Shown: positions 22,981-33,982 of the stretch, piece by piece
Position numbering within the stretch: the first letter of the stretch is position 1
How the letters are laid out: every line of letters begins with the position of its first letter
Origin: Dermanyssus gallinae
Lineage: Eukaryota; Arthropoda; Arachnida; Mesostigmata; Dermanyssidae
Direction: 5' to 3'
DNA: 64,000 bases
Assembly: GCA_003439945.1 (NCBI GenBank)
Contig: QVRM01004838.1
Location: forward strand, 206,501 to 270,500
Notes under the pieces: model-generated
What the model was told of the DNA's origin: nothing
What the model saw: the letters and a program-made list of their open reading frames with translations, nothing else
Databases searched by the model: none
Program-made: the position numbers and the translations under genes

Positions 22981-23547
22981 ACTGAGCGCCGTTGATTTTT
23001 TTTCTTTTATGTAGCAGCCAGCGATCATCGGCCGAGGAAAAACGCTTTGTTGTTGCCGTTTCGTTCACGTAGTTGTTGTTGTTGTCGTCGTTGTTTTTTG
23101 TTGTTGTACAATGATTTGAAACGTTGTGGAGGGAGAAGAATAGCGGGGAATGACGTCGATCTTGTCGCGTGTTGCTAACTAACGCACGTCGGCTATTATT
23201 ACAGCCGGCATCATTGAGTGTGAGAAAGAGAGAGAGATAGATAGATAGATAGAGATACAGAGAAGGGGGAGGGGGGTGAAAGGAAACGAGAGATCGATAC
23301 AGCAATGGAAGCAAGTGACACGTATAGAACGAGAATGAAGCACAAGTTATGGAGGGAAAGAGGTTTGGACTGCAGATATGTCGGCTCCATTTAATCATAC
23401 GAAATGATGAATTCAGCCGCAATGCAGAAGCAGCAGCGGCTGTATGATTGGTGCCGGACCTCATCATGTGGGGTGGCTGAAGACCGGCAACCGAGTAAAT
23501 GACACGACGGAACCGCCGCGTCATTTCGTCGTGATCTGACATTCGTC

Positions 23548-23600
23548 CACCACCACCACCACCACCACCACCACCATCACCATCATCATCGTCGTCATCG
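23548..23600. repeat. (CCA)n grading into (CAT)n and (CGT)n
   Basis: A pure CCA array is followed by CAT and then CGT triplets, a stepwise-mutated single array. The minus strand reads as poly-Gly then poly-Asp. Confidence 0.9.
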
Positions 23601-23792
23601 TCGTTCACCTCTTTCAGTCAACTGTTTTCCCCGTGCTGATATGCGCTCTGCCTTATTTAACCATGCATATATATGTACAAGTTTGCGCTTGGACTTTTCG
23701 CTATGGTGGTATTCTTTATTGCATCTACAATTTCAATTTTTAAACTCTCTATAGGTTCTTTTTGAAATGTCCTCTTTCTTTCTCTCTCTCTC

Positions 23793-23868
23793 TCTATATA
23801 TATAGATATATATATATACACATATATATATTTATATATATGTGTATATATATATGTATATATTTATA

Positions 23869-23910
<42 letters not shown>

Positions 23911-23937
23911 TATGAATATGTATATATATATATATAT
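23793..23937. repeat. interrupted (TA)n array
   Basis: About 145 bases of TA with sparse C and G interruptions, preceded by (CT)n at 23780-23794. Confidence 0.9.
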
Positions 23938-24317
23938 TTTGCTTTTCCTGCTTTCCCGCGTTGAACTTGCATTTATTTCATCTGTATTTTCCTTTTGATT
24001 TCTCTTGTATTCTCTCTCTATCTTCCTCCCTCTCTCTCTCAGGTTGTCCGTTGTATCTGCTTCCGTATTAGTCTCGTTCTCTCCCTCTCCTCCTTTACCC
24101 CTTTTTCTCTCTCTCTCTATCCGTTTATTGTTTTTTCCTTGCTCTTTTCGCTATCCACCTATCTGCGCTATCTGCGCCGCTCTTCTCCCGCATTCCGTGA
24201 TTCCATCCCGTTCTCTCACCCTCACACTTTTTGCTACCACAATTTTTGAACACCGAGTAATAATGACCCTCCGCCCCCCCCGCCACCCCGCCCCCGGCAC
24301 TCTGCGTCGCCGCCACG

Positions 24318-24418
24318 GCCGCGGCTACCCCCACCGCCGCGGCTACCCCCACCGCCGCGGCTACCCCCACCGCCGCGGCTACCCCCACTGCCGCGGCTAC
24401 CCCCACTGCCGCTACAGC
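24318..24418. repeat. 18-bp GC-rich minisatellite
   Basis: An 18-base unit (GGCTACCCCCACCGCCGC, with an ACTGCC variant in the last copies) is repeated about 5.5 times head to tail. One frame would read RGYPHR repeats, and the opposite strand reads Ala/Val/Gly repeats. The unit is a multiple of three, so openness is automatic. A coding role is not supported. Confidence 0.9.
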
Positions 24419-25084
24419 TACACGGCTATAGCAGAAGCGCGGGGACACATGTTGGCCACACGGACGAACGGGCGGGCGGGCGGTCGGACGAAGAGACGGA
24501 CTAACGGACGAAGAGATGTTTAGCGACGATGTCGCCTCGTTATCGTATCGGCAGCCTGCCACACTGTGTCACACTGTGTGGCAGATACTGACTGAGCCAA
24601 CCAGCCAGCCAGCCAGCGATTGGGTAGGTAGGCGGGTGAGTGGGTGGGTGGTCCATCATGGTTGGTCGTAGCTAGTTGTCTGTCTGTCTGTCTATCTGGC
24701 TGTGGTCGCCACCGAGAGGTTGAGACTGTTGTCCATTGATTGGCAGCGGCAACAGCGGCAGCGGCAACGATGGCCACCAACCACTTCAGAGACACATTGT
24801 GTCGGTCTGTATATCTGTCTGTCCGTCCGTCCGTCCGTCTGTTTGTCCGTCTTCTGTATGACTGTATATCTGTCTACGCATCCGCTCGCCCGCCTTTTCG
24901 CCCTCTTTTTTGCCCGTTTGACTCGTCGGCGTCATCGGCGTCGGCGTCGGCGATGGTGGTGGCAGCGGCAGCAGCAGCAGCAGCAATGGTAGCGGCGACC
25001 TGCCTGTATACCTGCCTACCTAACTGCTTGACTGCCTGACTAACTGCTGCGGTTGTTCGGTGTGCCGTTCTTCGACTCAGTTCG

Positions 25085-26080
25085 GCCGAATGTTGTTGTT
25101 GTGGTCGGTGTTGTTGTTGTTGCTGTCGGTGTTGTTGTTGTTGTGGTCGGTGTTGTTGTTGTTGTTGCTGTCGGTGTTGTTGTTTTCGGTGCTGTCGGTG
25201 TTGTTGTTTTCGGTGCTGCTGTTGTTGTTGTTGTTGCTGTCGGTGTTGTTGTTTCCAACCCCATCATTGTCATTGCTGCTGCTGCTGTTGTTGTTATCGT
25301 CGGAGTTGTGAGCATTATCATCATCATCACCATCATCATCAGGTAACTGCCACCACCGCCAACGATGTCGGCGTTGTTGTTTCCGCTAGTGTTGTTGTTG
25401 TTGTTGTTGCTGTTGTAGTAGATTGTGCTTCACAAGAAGCTTGACGAACTGCCACAAATGAAATGGCCACCTTTAAGCGTCATCATCATCGTCTTCGTCG
25501 TAGCGCATCGTCCGAATTGCCGTCGTCGTATTCATCATAATCATAACCACCATCATCATCGTCATCATAGACGTCATCGTTGTTGTTGTCGTTATCGTTG
25601 TGGCTGCTGTTGTTGTTGTCGTACTTTTCTTGTACTTTTCTGGTGCTGAATATGAAATAATACTTCACATTGACACAAAGACCTCCACGCGTTAAAGACG
25701 ACCACACCGACACAGAAGCAGCAGCTGCAGCAACAACAACGGTAACAGCAACGCCGACAACAACCACAACAACGACAATAAAGAAACAGAAATTAACGAC
25801 GACAACAACAGAAAATGAAGCAGAAGTTCACGACGACGATAACAACAGCAACAGCAACAACCAAAAAACAACGTGTTTAGGACGACAACTCCCCCCCGGT
25901 TATAACGAGGTTGGTTGTTGTTGTTCTCGTCGTGGTTCTGGTTCTGGTTGTTGTTTTTGTTGTTGTTGTCGTCGTTGTGGTTGCTGTTGTCGTTGCTGTA
26001 GTAGTAGTTGTTGTTGTTTTTGTTGTTGCCGTTGTTGTTGTTTTTGTTGTTGCCGTTGTTGTTGTTGTTGATGATGATGA
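25085..26080. repeat. GTT-type triplet arrays
   Basis: Blocks of GTT with GCT and GGT variants at 25085-25320, 25390-25415 and 25912-26075, with CAT and CAA-type sequence between (CAA-type at 25715-25870). Mixed orientation within 1 kb gives several opposed pairs. Confidence 0.8.
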
Positions 26081-26804
26081 TGATGACGGTGTAGAGTGGT
26101 GGTGGTCGAGTGTCACTGAAGAAGGAGCAGTGACGACCACGTTGTCGCCGTCGTCGTCAGTGAGTGGGGCCATTACAGCATCGACAGACAAGTGGTACAA
26201 TTTATCGCTTGATCAACTTGTCGTCTCGCAACTTGTGCCTCCTGCCACCATGCCCTCCCTCCTACCTGGTTGGTGGTGGCTCCTCCTCGTTGTTGTTGTT
26301 GCTGTTGCTGTTGTTGTTGTTGTTATTGCTACTGCTGTTGCTGCTGCTGCTCGGTCAGACGTGTGCAATTCACCGACACACTACGCGCACTCAGTGCACA
26401 GTAACGTGTCAACAACGATCCCGGCACAAGACCGGCGACCGACAATACTCTCCCCCACCTCTCTCTCTCTCTACCTACCTGCACTCGCTTCGTCGGGGGT
26501 ATCTCGTCGACGGTGGTACTTGACGCCTCCGTCGCCGCCGCCGCCGCTGCTGCTGCTGTTGTTGTTGTTGCTCTTGCTGATGGCCCGTTGGCCCGTTATT
26601 GGCGGTGTTTCGTTGTCATGCTCGTCTTTGGGGCATGGTCGTCGTAAATAAACTCTGCCACACGCGGAGAAAGAGACACAGGCGAGAAACATACAGAGCG
26701 ACATACGAGAGTGGGAAGTGCTCTCTCTCTCTCGCGCGCGCGCACCGACTGACCAGTCACTGAGTCAACCATTTATCGACGCACTCACCCGATACGCAAA
26801 AAAT

Positions 26805-27140
26805 GAACACAACAGCAATAGTAATAATAACTACAAGAACAGCCGTAACAACAACAACAACACTATCCGCAAAAACAACCGCAGTAGCAACAATAACATC
26901 ATCAACAACAACACCGAGAACAACAACAACAACAACAACAACAATGAGCAACAGCAACAACAACAACAACAACAACGACAGCAGCGGCAGCAACAAGCAA
27001 CAACAAACAATAACCACAGCAGCAGCAACAACGCCAGCAATATCGGCAACAACAACAACATCAGCAACAACAACAACATCAGTAACAACAACAACAACAA
27101 CAACAATAACAACAACAGCAGCAACAACAAAACCGAATCA
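26805..27140. repeat. CAA/CAG-type triplet array
   Basis: About 335 bases of AAC/CAA/CAG triplets. The plus-strand frame 26718-27167 reads as an Asn- and Gln-rich protein, but the other frames are open too, and nothing outside the repeat resembles a protein family. Confidence 0.85.
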
Positions 27141-27670
27141 GCTCGACAGACCAGTGGACTGATCTGACGACCGAATAGATTCGACAGGTAGGTAGGTAGG
27201 TAGGTGGCGTAGTAGATCGACGAATGGCCGGCCAGTGTCAAAGTTGCGCCGTTTTCCGATTGGACCGCCCCACAGCGACAGCTCTGAACTCTCAGTAGCA
27301 TCACCTCGAGTTGTCACCGCAGAAGCGTCGCCATCGACGTCCTCATCGTCGTCGTCGTCGCCGTCGTCGTGGTCGTCAGAGGCAATGGCGGTAGCGACTT
27401 TGTCAGAGCAACGCAACAAAGCGTAGAAAAGTAACAACAGTAACAATCATGATCACCAGTAGCGGGCGGATCGATGGATGGATGGCTGGCTGGCTGCCGC
27501 CGCCGCTGCTGCTTCTGCGACGTCAACAGTCAGAATACGGCTGGCCGCCTACAGTAGTCTACGTGGTCGGTTTGTTTCCCATTTCCCCCCACTTTGACTT
27601 TGATTTGGCACAACGACCGTCTGATAGACCGGCCAACCGACCCACCGACCGGCGGGCCGCTAACTGGCTC

Positions 27671-27707
27671 ACTGGCCCTTTAGCAGACAGCTAAACAGCT
27701 AAAGGGC
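27671..27707. repeat. perfect 11-bp inverted repeat
   Basis: GGCCCTTTAGC and GCTAAAGGGCC are separated by about 13 bases and form a perfect short hairpin. The role is unknown; it could be a terminator-like or footprint structure. Confidence 0.6.
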
Positions 27708-27805
27708 CACTGAGGTAGACGAGGTAGGAGGCGGGGGACCACCCCGAAGAAACGAGCGGAAGAAGATGAATGCCACTCATTCACCCGGCCGTTGCGGTGA
27801 CGTGC

Positions 27806-27820
27806 GGGGGGGGGGGGGGG
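27806..27820. repeat. poly-G tract
   Basis: A run of 15 consecutive G on the plus strand. Confidence 0.9.
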
Positions 27821-28163
27821 TAACACCATTGGGGTTGTCTCCCGTTTCGTTCGCCGCTGCCTTTGCCGCTGCGACCGCCGTCCAAGCCAAGCCAAGCCAA
27901 ACCACAGTACACCACAACCTGCGGCCTAACTGATTCGAGATAGTAATAGGTCGAGCTAGCTAGCTAGACTAGTTGGGTTCCTTCCCGTGTCGATGTCTGT
28001 CAGACGTGCACTGCTAAGGATGACGACAACGACGAGCTTCGACAACACAAGCGAACAATCCGTTAGCTGTACAATATATGCACAGCCAACCCCGTATACA
28101 AATCCGAACAACCTAAGTAAGGAGTTTGTCGAAGCAAAAGTGAGGGAAGAGAGAAGAGGAAGC

Positions 28164-28167
<4 letters not shown>

Positions 28168-28208
<41 letters not shown>

Positions 28209-28230
28209 TTATTTATTTATTTTTTAAGTT
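28168..28230 (-). repeat. (TA)n plus A-rich LINE tail
   Basis: (TA)n at 28168-28200 is followed on the plus strand by T10 and (ATTT)n. On the minus strand this is TAAATAAATAAA then A10, the 3' tail of the LINE remnant to the right. The TA array may have arisen from or next to the tail. Confidence 0.7.
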
Positions 28231-29295
28231 AAATATAATTATGACGGAATGCTCATTGGCTCCGGCAATACAATATATGATAAACTGAGCAGGTTGTTCC
28301 ATAGTGCTGACGGGAGCACTAATCGTCTAAGTTGTGGAAGCCATTTTTGTGCAATTGTGTATGGGCATCCTTCCACTTCCCACTTCAGTAAATGCTCTTT
28401 GTGCTCGCGGGCTAGCCGCAGATAAAAGCAATATGCTTCTTTCAGGCGGCCGAGTTTGTCGACGTTTGAGGCTCTGAGTGTTTCTAGATGAGCTCAACTC
28501 GCATAGCCAAATAAACTCAACAACGCATAGCTTGCTCTACAGGCAGCTCTCAGGTCAAATCATTTTAAATCCACTTGCAGTGAGGGGAGTTGCGGACCAT
28601 TTATTTGAGCAGATGGTAATGAGCGTCTTAAGGAATCTTTTGTCTATATATTTGGAGAACGAGGTGCCGCGTGGCGTAAATTCCAAGCTTAAATAAAACA
28701 AACGGTTAACAAATTCTACGGGTTGCCTGGGGGCAACTCGTAGAATTTGTTAACCGTTTAATTATGTTTATTTTATCAGCCGTTGCACGGCGTCGTCCAC
28801 GACGAAACGTCATTGCTTTTGTTTTGGGATATTGATCTCTAGCAAAGTATCTGTCGCAAAGTTTGCAAGCGCGATAGCAGAGTAGAGCACAATATCACCA
28901 GTACATTGGATGACTCGCACTGATAAACGCTTATGTTTCACAACTGCCGAAAGGTCTAACTGACAATAACAGAAAACATAACTGGACTGAGATTATCGCC
29001 CTGTGTCTGTCCAAATTTAAGACGTTTGCAAGCAATACCGTCGTCTAGTATCGCAGAGTTCTCCCAGAGAATAGCGCCAATTGCTTGAAAAATCCTGGCC
29101 GACCAGATGATGCCAGCTTTCAGAGGTTAGCGTTGCGAGGTGCAAAGGGTATCAATGAGAAAATCCACAAATACTGCAAACATTGAGAGCGGAGACTCAC
29201 GATTTTCTCGATATTGTCAATAATTATTGTCCAAGCTCCTGTGTGTTAATGCGTGTTGATATGAAGCGCTCCCGTGCTGTCCTTTTGGTACAAAG
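28202..29295 (-). pseudogene. LINE remnant with A-rich tail
   Basis: Read leftward from about 29290, the minus strand has decayed RT pieces: an AFVDFLIDT-like motif A region near 29170, GQTQGDNLSP near 29005 (motif B), and QCTGDIVLYS near 28900, where the catalytic YADD-type motif reads CTGD. Further on, 28490-28250 is a readable C-terminal stretch (LETLRASNVDKLGRL, then HKEHLLKWEVEGCPY), ending in a stop near 28240 and then a (TAAA)n-like tail. Frameshifts occur throughout. The clade is unclear; the QGDxLSP form is common in L1/Tx1 and RTE-type RTs. Confidence 0.6.
28700..28759. repeat. 28-bp near-perfect hairpin
   Basis: The left arm 28700-28727 and the right arm 28732-28759 are reverse complements with one mismatch (AACGGTTAACAAATTCTACG in the left arm) and a 4-base loop. 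Similarity of A/T-rich bases continues outward for about 12 more bases. It lies inside the LINE remnant at 28202-29295. Confidence 0.85.
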
Positions 29296-29454
29296 CCCTT
29301 CAGTTGGAAAATAATGTCAGGCGCTGAGCTAGAAACAACAATAATAGTTTATAGATGCAATCATTTTTAGAAATTTCACTTCAGGCTGACGATGATTTGC
29401 TCTTAGGGATCACGGCCAGTATACAGTCTCGCCAACTATGGAAAGGAATACGGG

Positions 29455-30560
29455 TTCAGTGGGTTTGTGAGCCCCACACTAGTCACGCAGGCTGCTAGCG
29501 ACGCATGTGCGTTCTGCACTGACGTCCGTCGTCCTTTTGGGGCCACCAGGCACCAATGTAGGGCGATAGCTGGCTTGTCTGAAAACGCGCCCGAGCGTGT
29601 CATTGATGGCGTAGTCGCGGCCCTGCGTGCAAGCCGCGCTCATCCACCATTCTAGAACAAGGACATTCCTCTCTCTGAAACATAGCAATGCCAAGTCAGA
29701 GGCCACTGGCGGCCCGGAATTTGTCGGTGTGAGCCCAATGCCAACGAGTTCGGACAGGACACGTCGAGCCACTCTCCGGTAGCGTCGGCTGAGACCGCTT
29801 TCAGTCTACTGTCGTCCACATCTAACTCGCAGACCGACAAAGGGGTTAAGTGGGTAGCCTGAGTGCCAATTTGGTCCTACCCCTTCTGTCTGGTGACCTG
29901 TTCTTCAAAGGGACGACCAGACTGATGCGCGTCCCAGAACCGAATGGGTTGGTGGCTGGCGGGTCCGCCGACAGTAGCGGTCATTGCGAAGACGCAGCTA
30001 AATGACAAGGCAAGGAAGCCGGGCAAGGCAAGGTCCGTGACAGAGCAAACGCCCACTCAACCCAGCCGGACCAGTAGACTTGCCTGTGTCCACTGCATGC
30101 CCTCGAACGTGAGGTAGAGGATGTTCTCCAAGACACTCCTCACCTTGGCGTCTATAGTTTATGCCGGAGAAAGGAAAGCAGGTGAGATCCGTAGCATGTA
30201 TAAAAACCCTTTGCACACCCATTGCTTTGGTGTCTTCCAAGATGACGGGAGACTTGGTCTCCCTTCCCGGGCAGTACCGGACCGATCATCTCGGGGAATT
30301 TGAACGTACTCAGCAAGCCCAAGATATACCGGTTCTTTACAAGGATGCCTGGCAGCTCACTGTGAAACTCAGCGAACACCTGTTGTCGCTCTTCGTCTTT
30401 GAAATCCTGAAGGGATAGCTCACACTTAGAAAACTTGACCTGCAGCCCGCTTCATTGCACGAACGACCTTTGATGTCTCTGAGCAACACCGAAAGATCGT
30501 TGTCAAAAAGGCTTTCATCGGCGAAGTAGATTATAGGGACTCTGGATGTCACTCGCTTGA
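29455..30560 (-). pseudogene. RLE LINE remnant: RT motif C to CCHC/endonuclease region
   Basis: Minus-strand pieces are collinear with the element at 10643-13501. Near 30545-30460, VPIIYFADESLF and VLLRDIKG correspond to NTWYLDDGVL and VLRDIHR. Near 30430, the KVKFSKCEL type sequence matches the AKCEVHV block. 29815-29760 reads SRLKAVSADATGEWLDV, matching ARLRAVSSKGAGAWLHA. 29620-29500 reads DYAINDTLGRVFRQA, matching HQALNQTFSRALRSS, and ends in GGPKRTTDV where the other copy has GKRPDG. The catalytic second Asp of FADD is Glu here. Many frameshifts are present. Confidence 0.7.
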
Positions 30561-30810
30561 TGTATGGATGCAGAATAATAATAATAATTGTTGCTCGAAC
30601 TGTGCTGAAAAAACGCCGCTTGTATAATATTAATTTTAATATTGGCAATGCTGCTTCATAATCGGCGCCATGGGATGGGCAGCTAAATAGCACTTGCTTG
30701 ATTCGAGGCGATACGTTCGAACCTCGCAAGTGTATGCTGATAACACAAATACAAACTTTTGTATCGATAAATAAATAATAATAATGTATGTTTAAATTTT
30801 ATTTTGTTTG

Positions 30811-30812
<2 letters not shown>

Positions 30813-30875
<63 letters not shown>

Positions 30876-30896
30876 TATATATATATATATATATAA
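30813..30896. repeat. (TA)n microsatellite
   Basis: About 84 bases of TA with one break at 30872. Confidence 0.95.
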
Positions 30897-31059
30897 AATG
30901 ATAATAATAATGGTTTTATACTGTTGCGATAATGACAACATCAATTGTAGGCAGCTACAGAGCAGAGTCTTCAACAACAAGAGCAACACTTATGACGCTG
31001 GCTGCGTCAACAGTGGCAGCAAAAATGGTCACGACAGCAAACCGAACAAAAATAAACGA

Positions 31060-31120
31060 ATCGAAAGCAACAACAATAACAACAACAAGAACAACAACAA
31101 TGACAACAATAACAACGCGC
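31060..31120. repeat. CAA-type triplet array
   Basis: AAC/CAA triplets with AAT and ATG variants. The opposite-orientation GTT array lies 1 kb to the right. Confidence 0.7.
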
Positions 31121-31442
31121 CAAGTAGTAGTGTTAGTACAACGTGCCGCTGCTCTAAGACGACGAAAGCAACACACCGCACACGTGTTAGCGTCGCGTTG
31201 TTGGTGTCAGCTAGCAGAAAGACGACGCTGTAAGTTACTTCGGAGCAGATTCGCGCGTACAATACACGTACGAGAAAAAAACTCGAACGCGAACTCGCGC
31301 GTAACTTAGACTAGATACTACGATCGAAACCCCGATTCGTCGACGGACAAACAGACGGCCTACTGCGGCGCCATCTGTGGCACACCGAAGCAATGATCGT
31401 GCACGCTAACCACCCACGCGTTCCGTGTTGTCGCTTCTCTAG

Positions 31443-31445
31443 ATT

Positions 31446-31483
<38 letters not shown>

Positions 31484-31500
31484 CATACATACAATACATA
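31443..31500. repeat. (TA)n grading into (TACA)n
   Basis: A pure TA tract is followed by TACATA units, a typical imperfect AT microsatellite. Confidence 0.85.
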
Positions 31501-31794
31501 TATAGACGGTAGGAGACTACAAAGACCTGCGCATAAAATAGGCAACTAAAAGGGAACAGTGCGAGAGAGATCGAGAAAACGTGAACGACAACGAAAGGCA
31601 GTGAGTTAGGAGTTCTCCAGCGTGCGTGGAGCGAAAAAACGTCTTGACCACACAGGCGTCGTCATGGCCCATCGACAGCAGCCAGAGGGTGCCAAAGTAA
31701 GATATTACAGTAGATGCAAGGAAAACCTTTCCTTAGTCCTCCTTCTTTCTCTCGCTTCCGGGGCTTTTTGTCGTTTGTGAGTGCATGCCGCCAC

Positions 31795-31827
<33 letters not shown>

Positions 31828-31927
31828 TACACATGCGTACGTACATATGCGCCTTTGCAGACCATGTTCGTGTTGATGTACGAACGTATTTATGCTTGTT
31901 CGTGGGTGTTCGTGACCGTTTCTTGTT

Positions 31928-31949
31928 CCCCCCCCCCCCCCCCCCCCCC
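31928..31949. repeat. poly-C tract
   Basis: 22 consecutive C on the plus strand. Confidence 0.9.
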
Positions 31950-32127
31950 GACTTCTTCCCCAGTGCTATCTATGTACGCATCTACTGTTACGTCGTTCGC
32001 AGACGATGACGTCGAAGACAAAAACGAAGAAACAGAGAAAATAATAAAAAGAGTCTCCACTCTCTAGCATGTTTTTTTCTTCTAGCATGCATGAACGAAC
32101 AAATGAATGAGTGAATGATCAGATATT

Positions 32128-32224
32128 GGTGTTGTTATTGTTGATGTTGTTGTTGTTGTTGTTGTAGTAGTTGTTGTCGATTATGATGATGATGATGTTG
32201 TCGATGGTGATGATGTTGCTGTTA

Positions 32225-32259
<35 letters not shown>

Positions 32260-32272
32260 ATTGTTGTCGTTC
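32128..32272. repeat. GTT/GAT-type triplet array
   Basis: GTT triplets with GAT blocks, about 145 bases. It opposes the CAA array at 31060-31120. Confidence 0.8.
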
Positions 32273-32559
32273 ATAATGATGGTGGTGGTGATGCGTCGTG
32301 CCATACGATGGCTTCAAGCAGCAATGGATGACCGAACAATGAACACGTCCATCGCCAGCGAGCGCCACCATGATGACGACGACGACGACGGCAACGGAAC
32401 GGAGCCACCACCATTATTCTTGTTGTTGTTATCATTATTATTTTTATTAAACCCAAAAAAGTAGCCAGCAGTAGTACGTTAGTACGTCAGTGGTCTCTAA
32501 ACCAGATGCGACCAAACCGAATCAGACTAGACGCCGAGCAGCTCGTAGCGCTCCTGAGA

Positions 32560-32745
32560 TGACCTAACTCATCTCTCACCCACAGTAAGCGTCCACGGAC
32601 TCGCTTTCGTATAGGTTCGTATGACGGGCCGTATTTATACAAATATGCAGAGGTGGAGATCAAAGCCTATGTGCACCCATGTGTCTCCTCCGGTCGCAAG
32701 GCGCACGCGAATATATCCACCACGCCACGAGGCTCGACCCTTGGG
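32560..32745 (-). mobile_element. tRNA-derived SINE, family S1, copy 2
   Basis: Shares with 20815-21000, in the same order and orientation: the GTCCACGGA tail block, the ATACAAAT...GCA block, and the tRNA-like head ACCCATGTGTCTCCTCCGG ... CCACCACGCCACGAGGCTCGA. The B-box is degenerate (GGCTTTGATCTCC on the minus strand). It is an older copy than the one at 20.9 kb. Confidence 0.7.
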
Positions 32746-33234
32746 ACGACCTATAATTGCACGGCGACACCGCACGCGCGATATGGACGTTTGTCACGAT
32801 ACTCGGCGTACGAAAGCAGCATTGATTACCAACATTGATTATTATTATTATTATTAGCATTGATTGAAATTTGAAATTACAATTGTCGTTCTCGTTGTTG
32901 TTATTGTTGGTTTTTGTTGGTTGTTATTCTGATACTCTACCTACCGCCAGTACAACGAGCGCCGTGTAAGTTACGACTACACTTACTACAAGCACCGTTA
33001 CTGCCTCTTCAGCCCTCTCGTTGCCATTGACGAACTGCGGCAGCCTACTTTGCGTGGGCTGAACAAAGACGAAGCGTTACAACGAGTCAGCGGTTTGATG
33101 CAAACTTCCGCGTGCATTGAAGTTGTGTATCGAGTAACCAATACAGCCGGCCAGTCGAGCCATAAATTCAGCCTATTTCTCTGTCAGGACTTTTGTAGGT
33201 ATCTATATGCATGTAGCGTGTATGCAGTTTTGTA

Positions 33235-33515
33235 GCGGCGGAGGTATAGACGGTGGCTTACACACCGTTTGAAATGGGGTGTTGGCAACTATGGCAAACA
33301 TGCTTAACAACCCGATTCGAATCGCAAGCTCGAGTCCTGTCCTTGCTGGTTGTTTTTGTTGGACGTAGTTGTCATTGCCCTGCTGTTACATACCTCTGCG
33401 TGAGAAAGCCTATATATAATAATTCCAGTATCCAACGGAAACGCCATGTTGGTGGGTGCATTTAGACGTTACCCTGCCACAGGCATCTTAGCCCATTACG
33501 AGCGTCTAAAATGTT
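33235..33515 (+). mobile_element. tRNA-derived SINE, family S2, copy 2
   Basis: Matches the reverse complement of 8392-8712 almost end to end: GTAGCGGCGG start, CACACCGTTTGAAATGGGG, CGCAAGCTCGAGTCC (B-box), CTTGCTGGTTGTTTTTGTTGG, GACGTAGTTGTCATTGCCCT, TACATACCTCTGCG, GCATTTAGACG and the 3' block CATTACGAGCGTCTAAAAT. It carries an extra GATTCGAATC box just before the B-box. It ends directly before a (TA)n array at 33521. Confidence 0.8.
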
Positions 33516-33520
33516 AGAGC

Positions 33521-33549
33521 TATATATATATATATATATACATATATAC

Positions 33550-33611
<62 letters not shown>
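33521..33611. repeat. (TA)n microsatellite
   Basis: About 90 bases of TA with three interruptions in the left part. It abuts the 3' end of an S2 SINE. Confidence 0.95.
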
Positions 33612-33613
<2 letters not shown>

Positions 33614-33851
33614 GTTTATTGTTAATATGTACAGGTAGAGCGGCAGGAGAAGCGAACATGTTGAGATATGTAAGGTTTCCCCAACAGTCCTTGTAATAGC
33701 ATGGTAGCTGACTCCCAGCGACAGGGCTCAACATTTATTTTATTTGAAAAAACATTTTGAGCCATGTCGCCCTAGACCACGCCACCACATCGCCGTTGCG
33801 ATCTATTAATACATAGCTGCGCAGAGAAACAGATACAATTAGAGACGCAAA

Positions 33852-33852
<1 letters not shown>

Positions 33853-33948
<96 letters not shown>
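33853..33948. repeat. (TA)n microsatellite
   Basis: About 96 bases of uninterrupted TA, the longest pure TA array in the window. Confidence 0.95.
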
Positions 33949-33949
<1 letters not shown>

Positions 33950-33982
33950 CCGCCTGCAAATATTTGCAGCACCTCACCATTA

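Larger units (their letters stand above)
23000..28100. other. large CpG-, CTGN- and triplet-rich island
   Basis: About 5 kb of GC- and CpG-rich sequence dominated by simple repeats: CCA/CAT (23548-23600), pyrimidine-rich CTCT tracts (23780-24120), a minisatellite, CTGT/CCGT tetranucleotides (24800-24850), GTT arrays (25085-26080) and CAA arrays (26830-27135). Open frames up to 246 codons are all repeat-driven. I see no exon I would defend. It may be a promoter-proximal region of a gene outside the window. Confidence 0.4.

Noticed and set aside
25911..26651. 246-codon plus-strand frame
   Set aside because: It is poly-Val and poly-Leu from GTT repeats, followed by unassigned sequence. No membrane-protein family match.
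26718..27167. Asn/Gln-rich protein of 149 codons resembling a transcription-factor low-complexity exon
   Set aside because: Overlapping frames are equally open and the flanks show no conserved domain or splice context.
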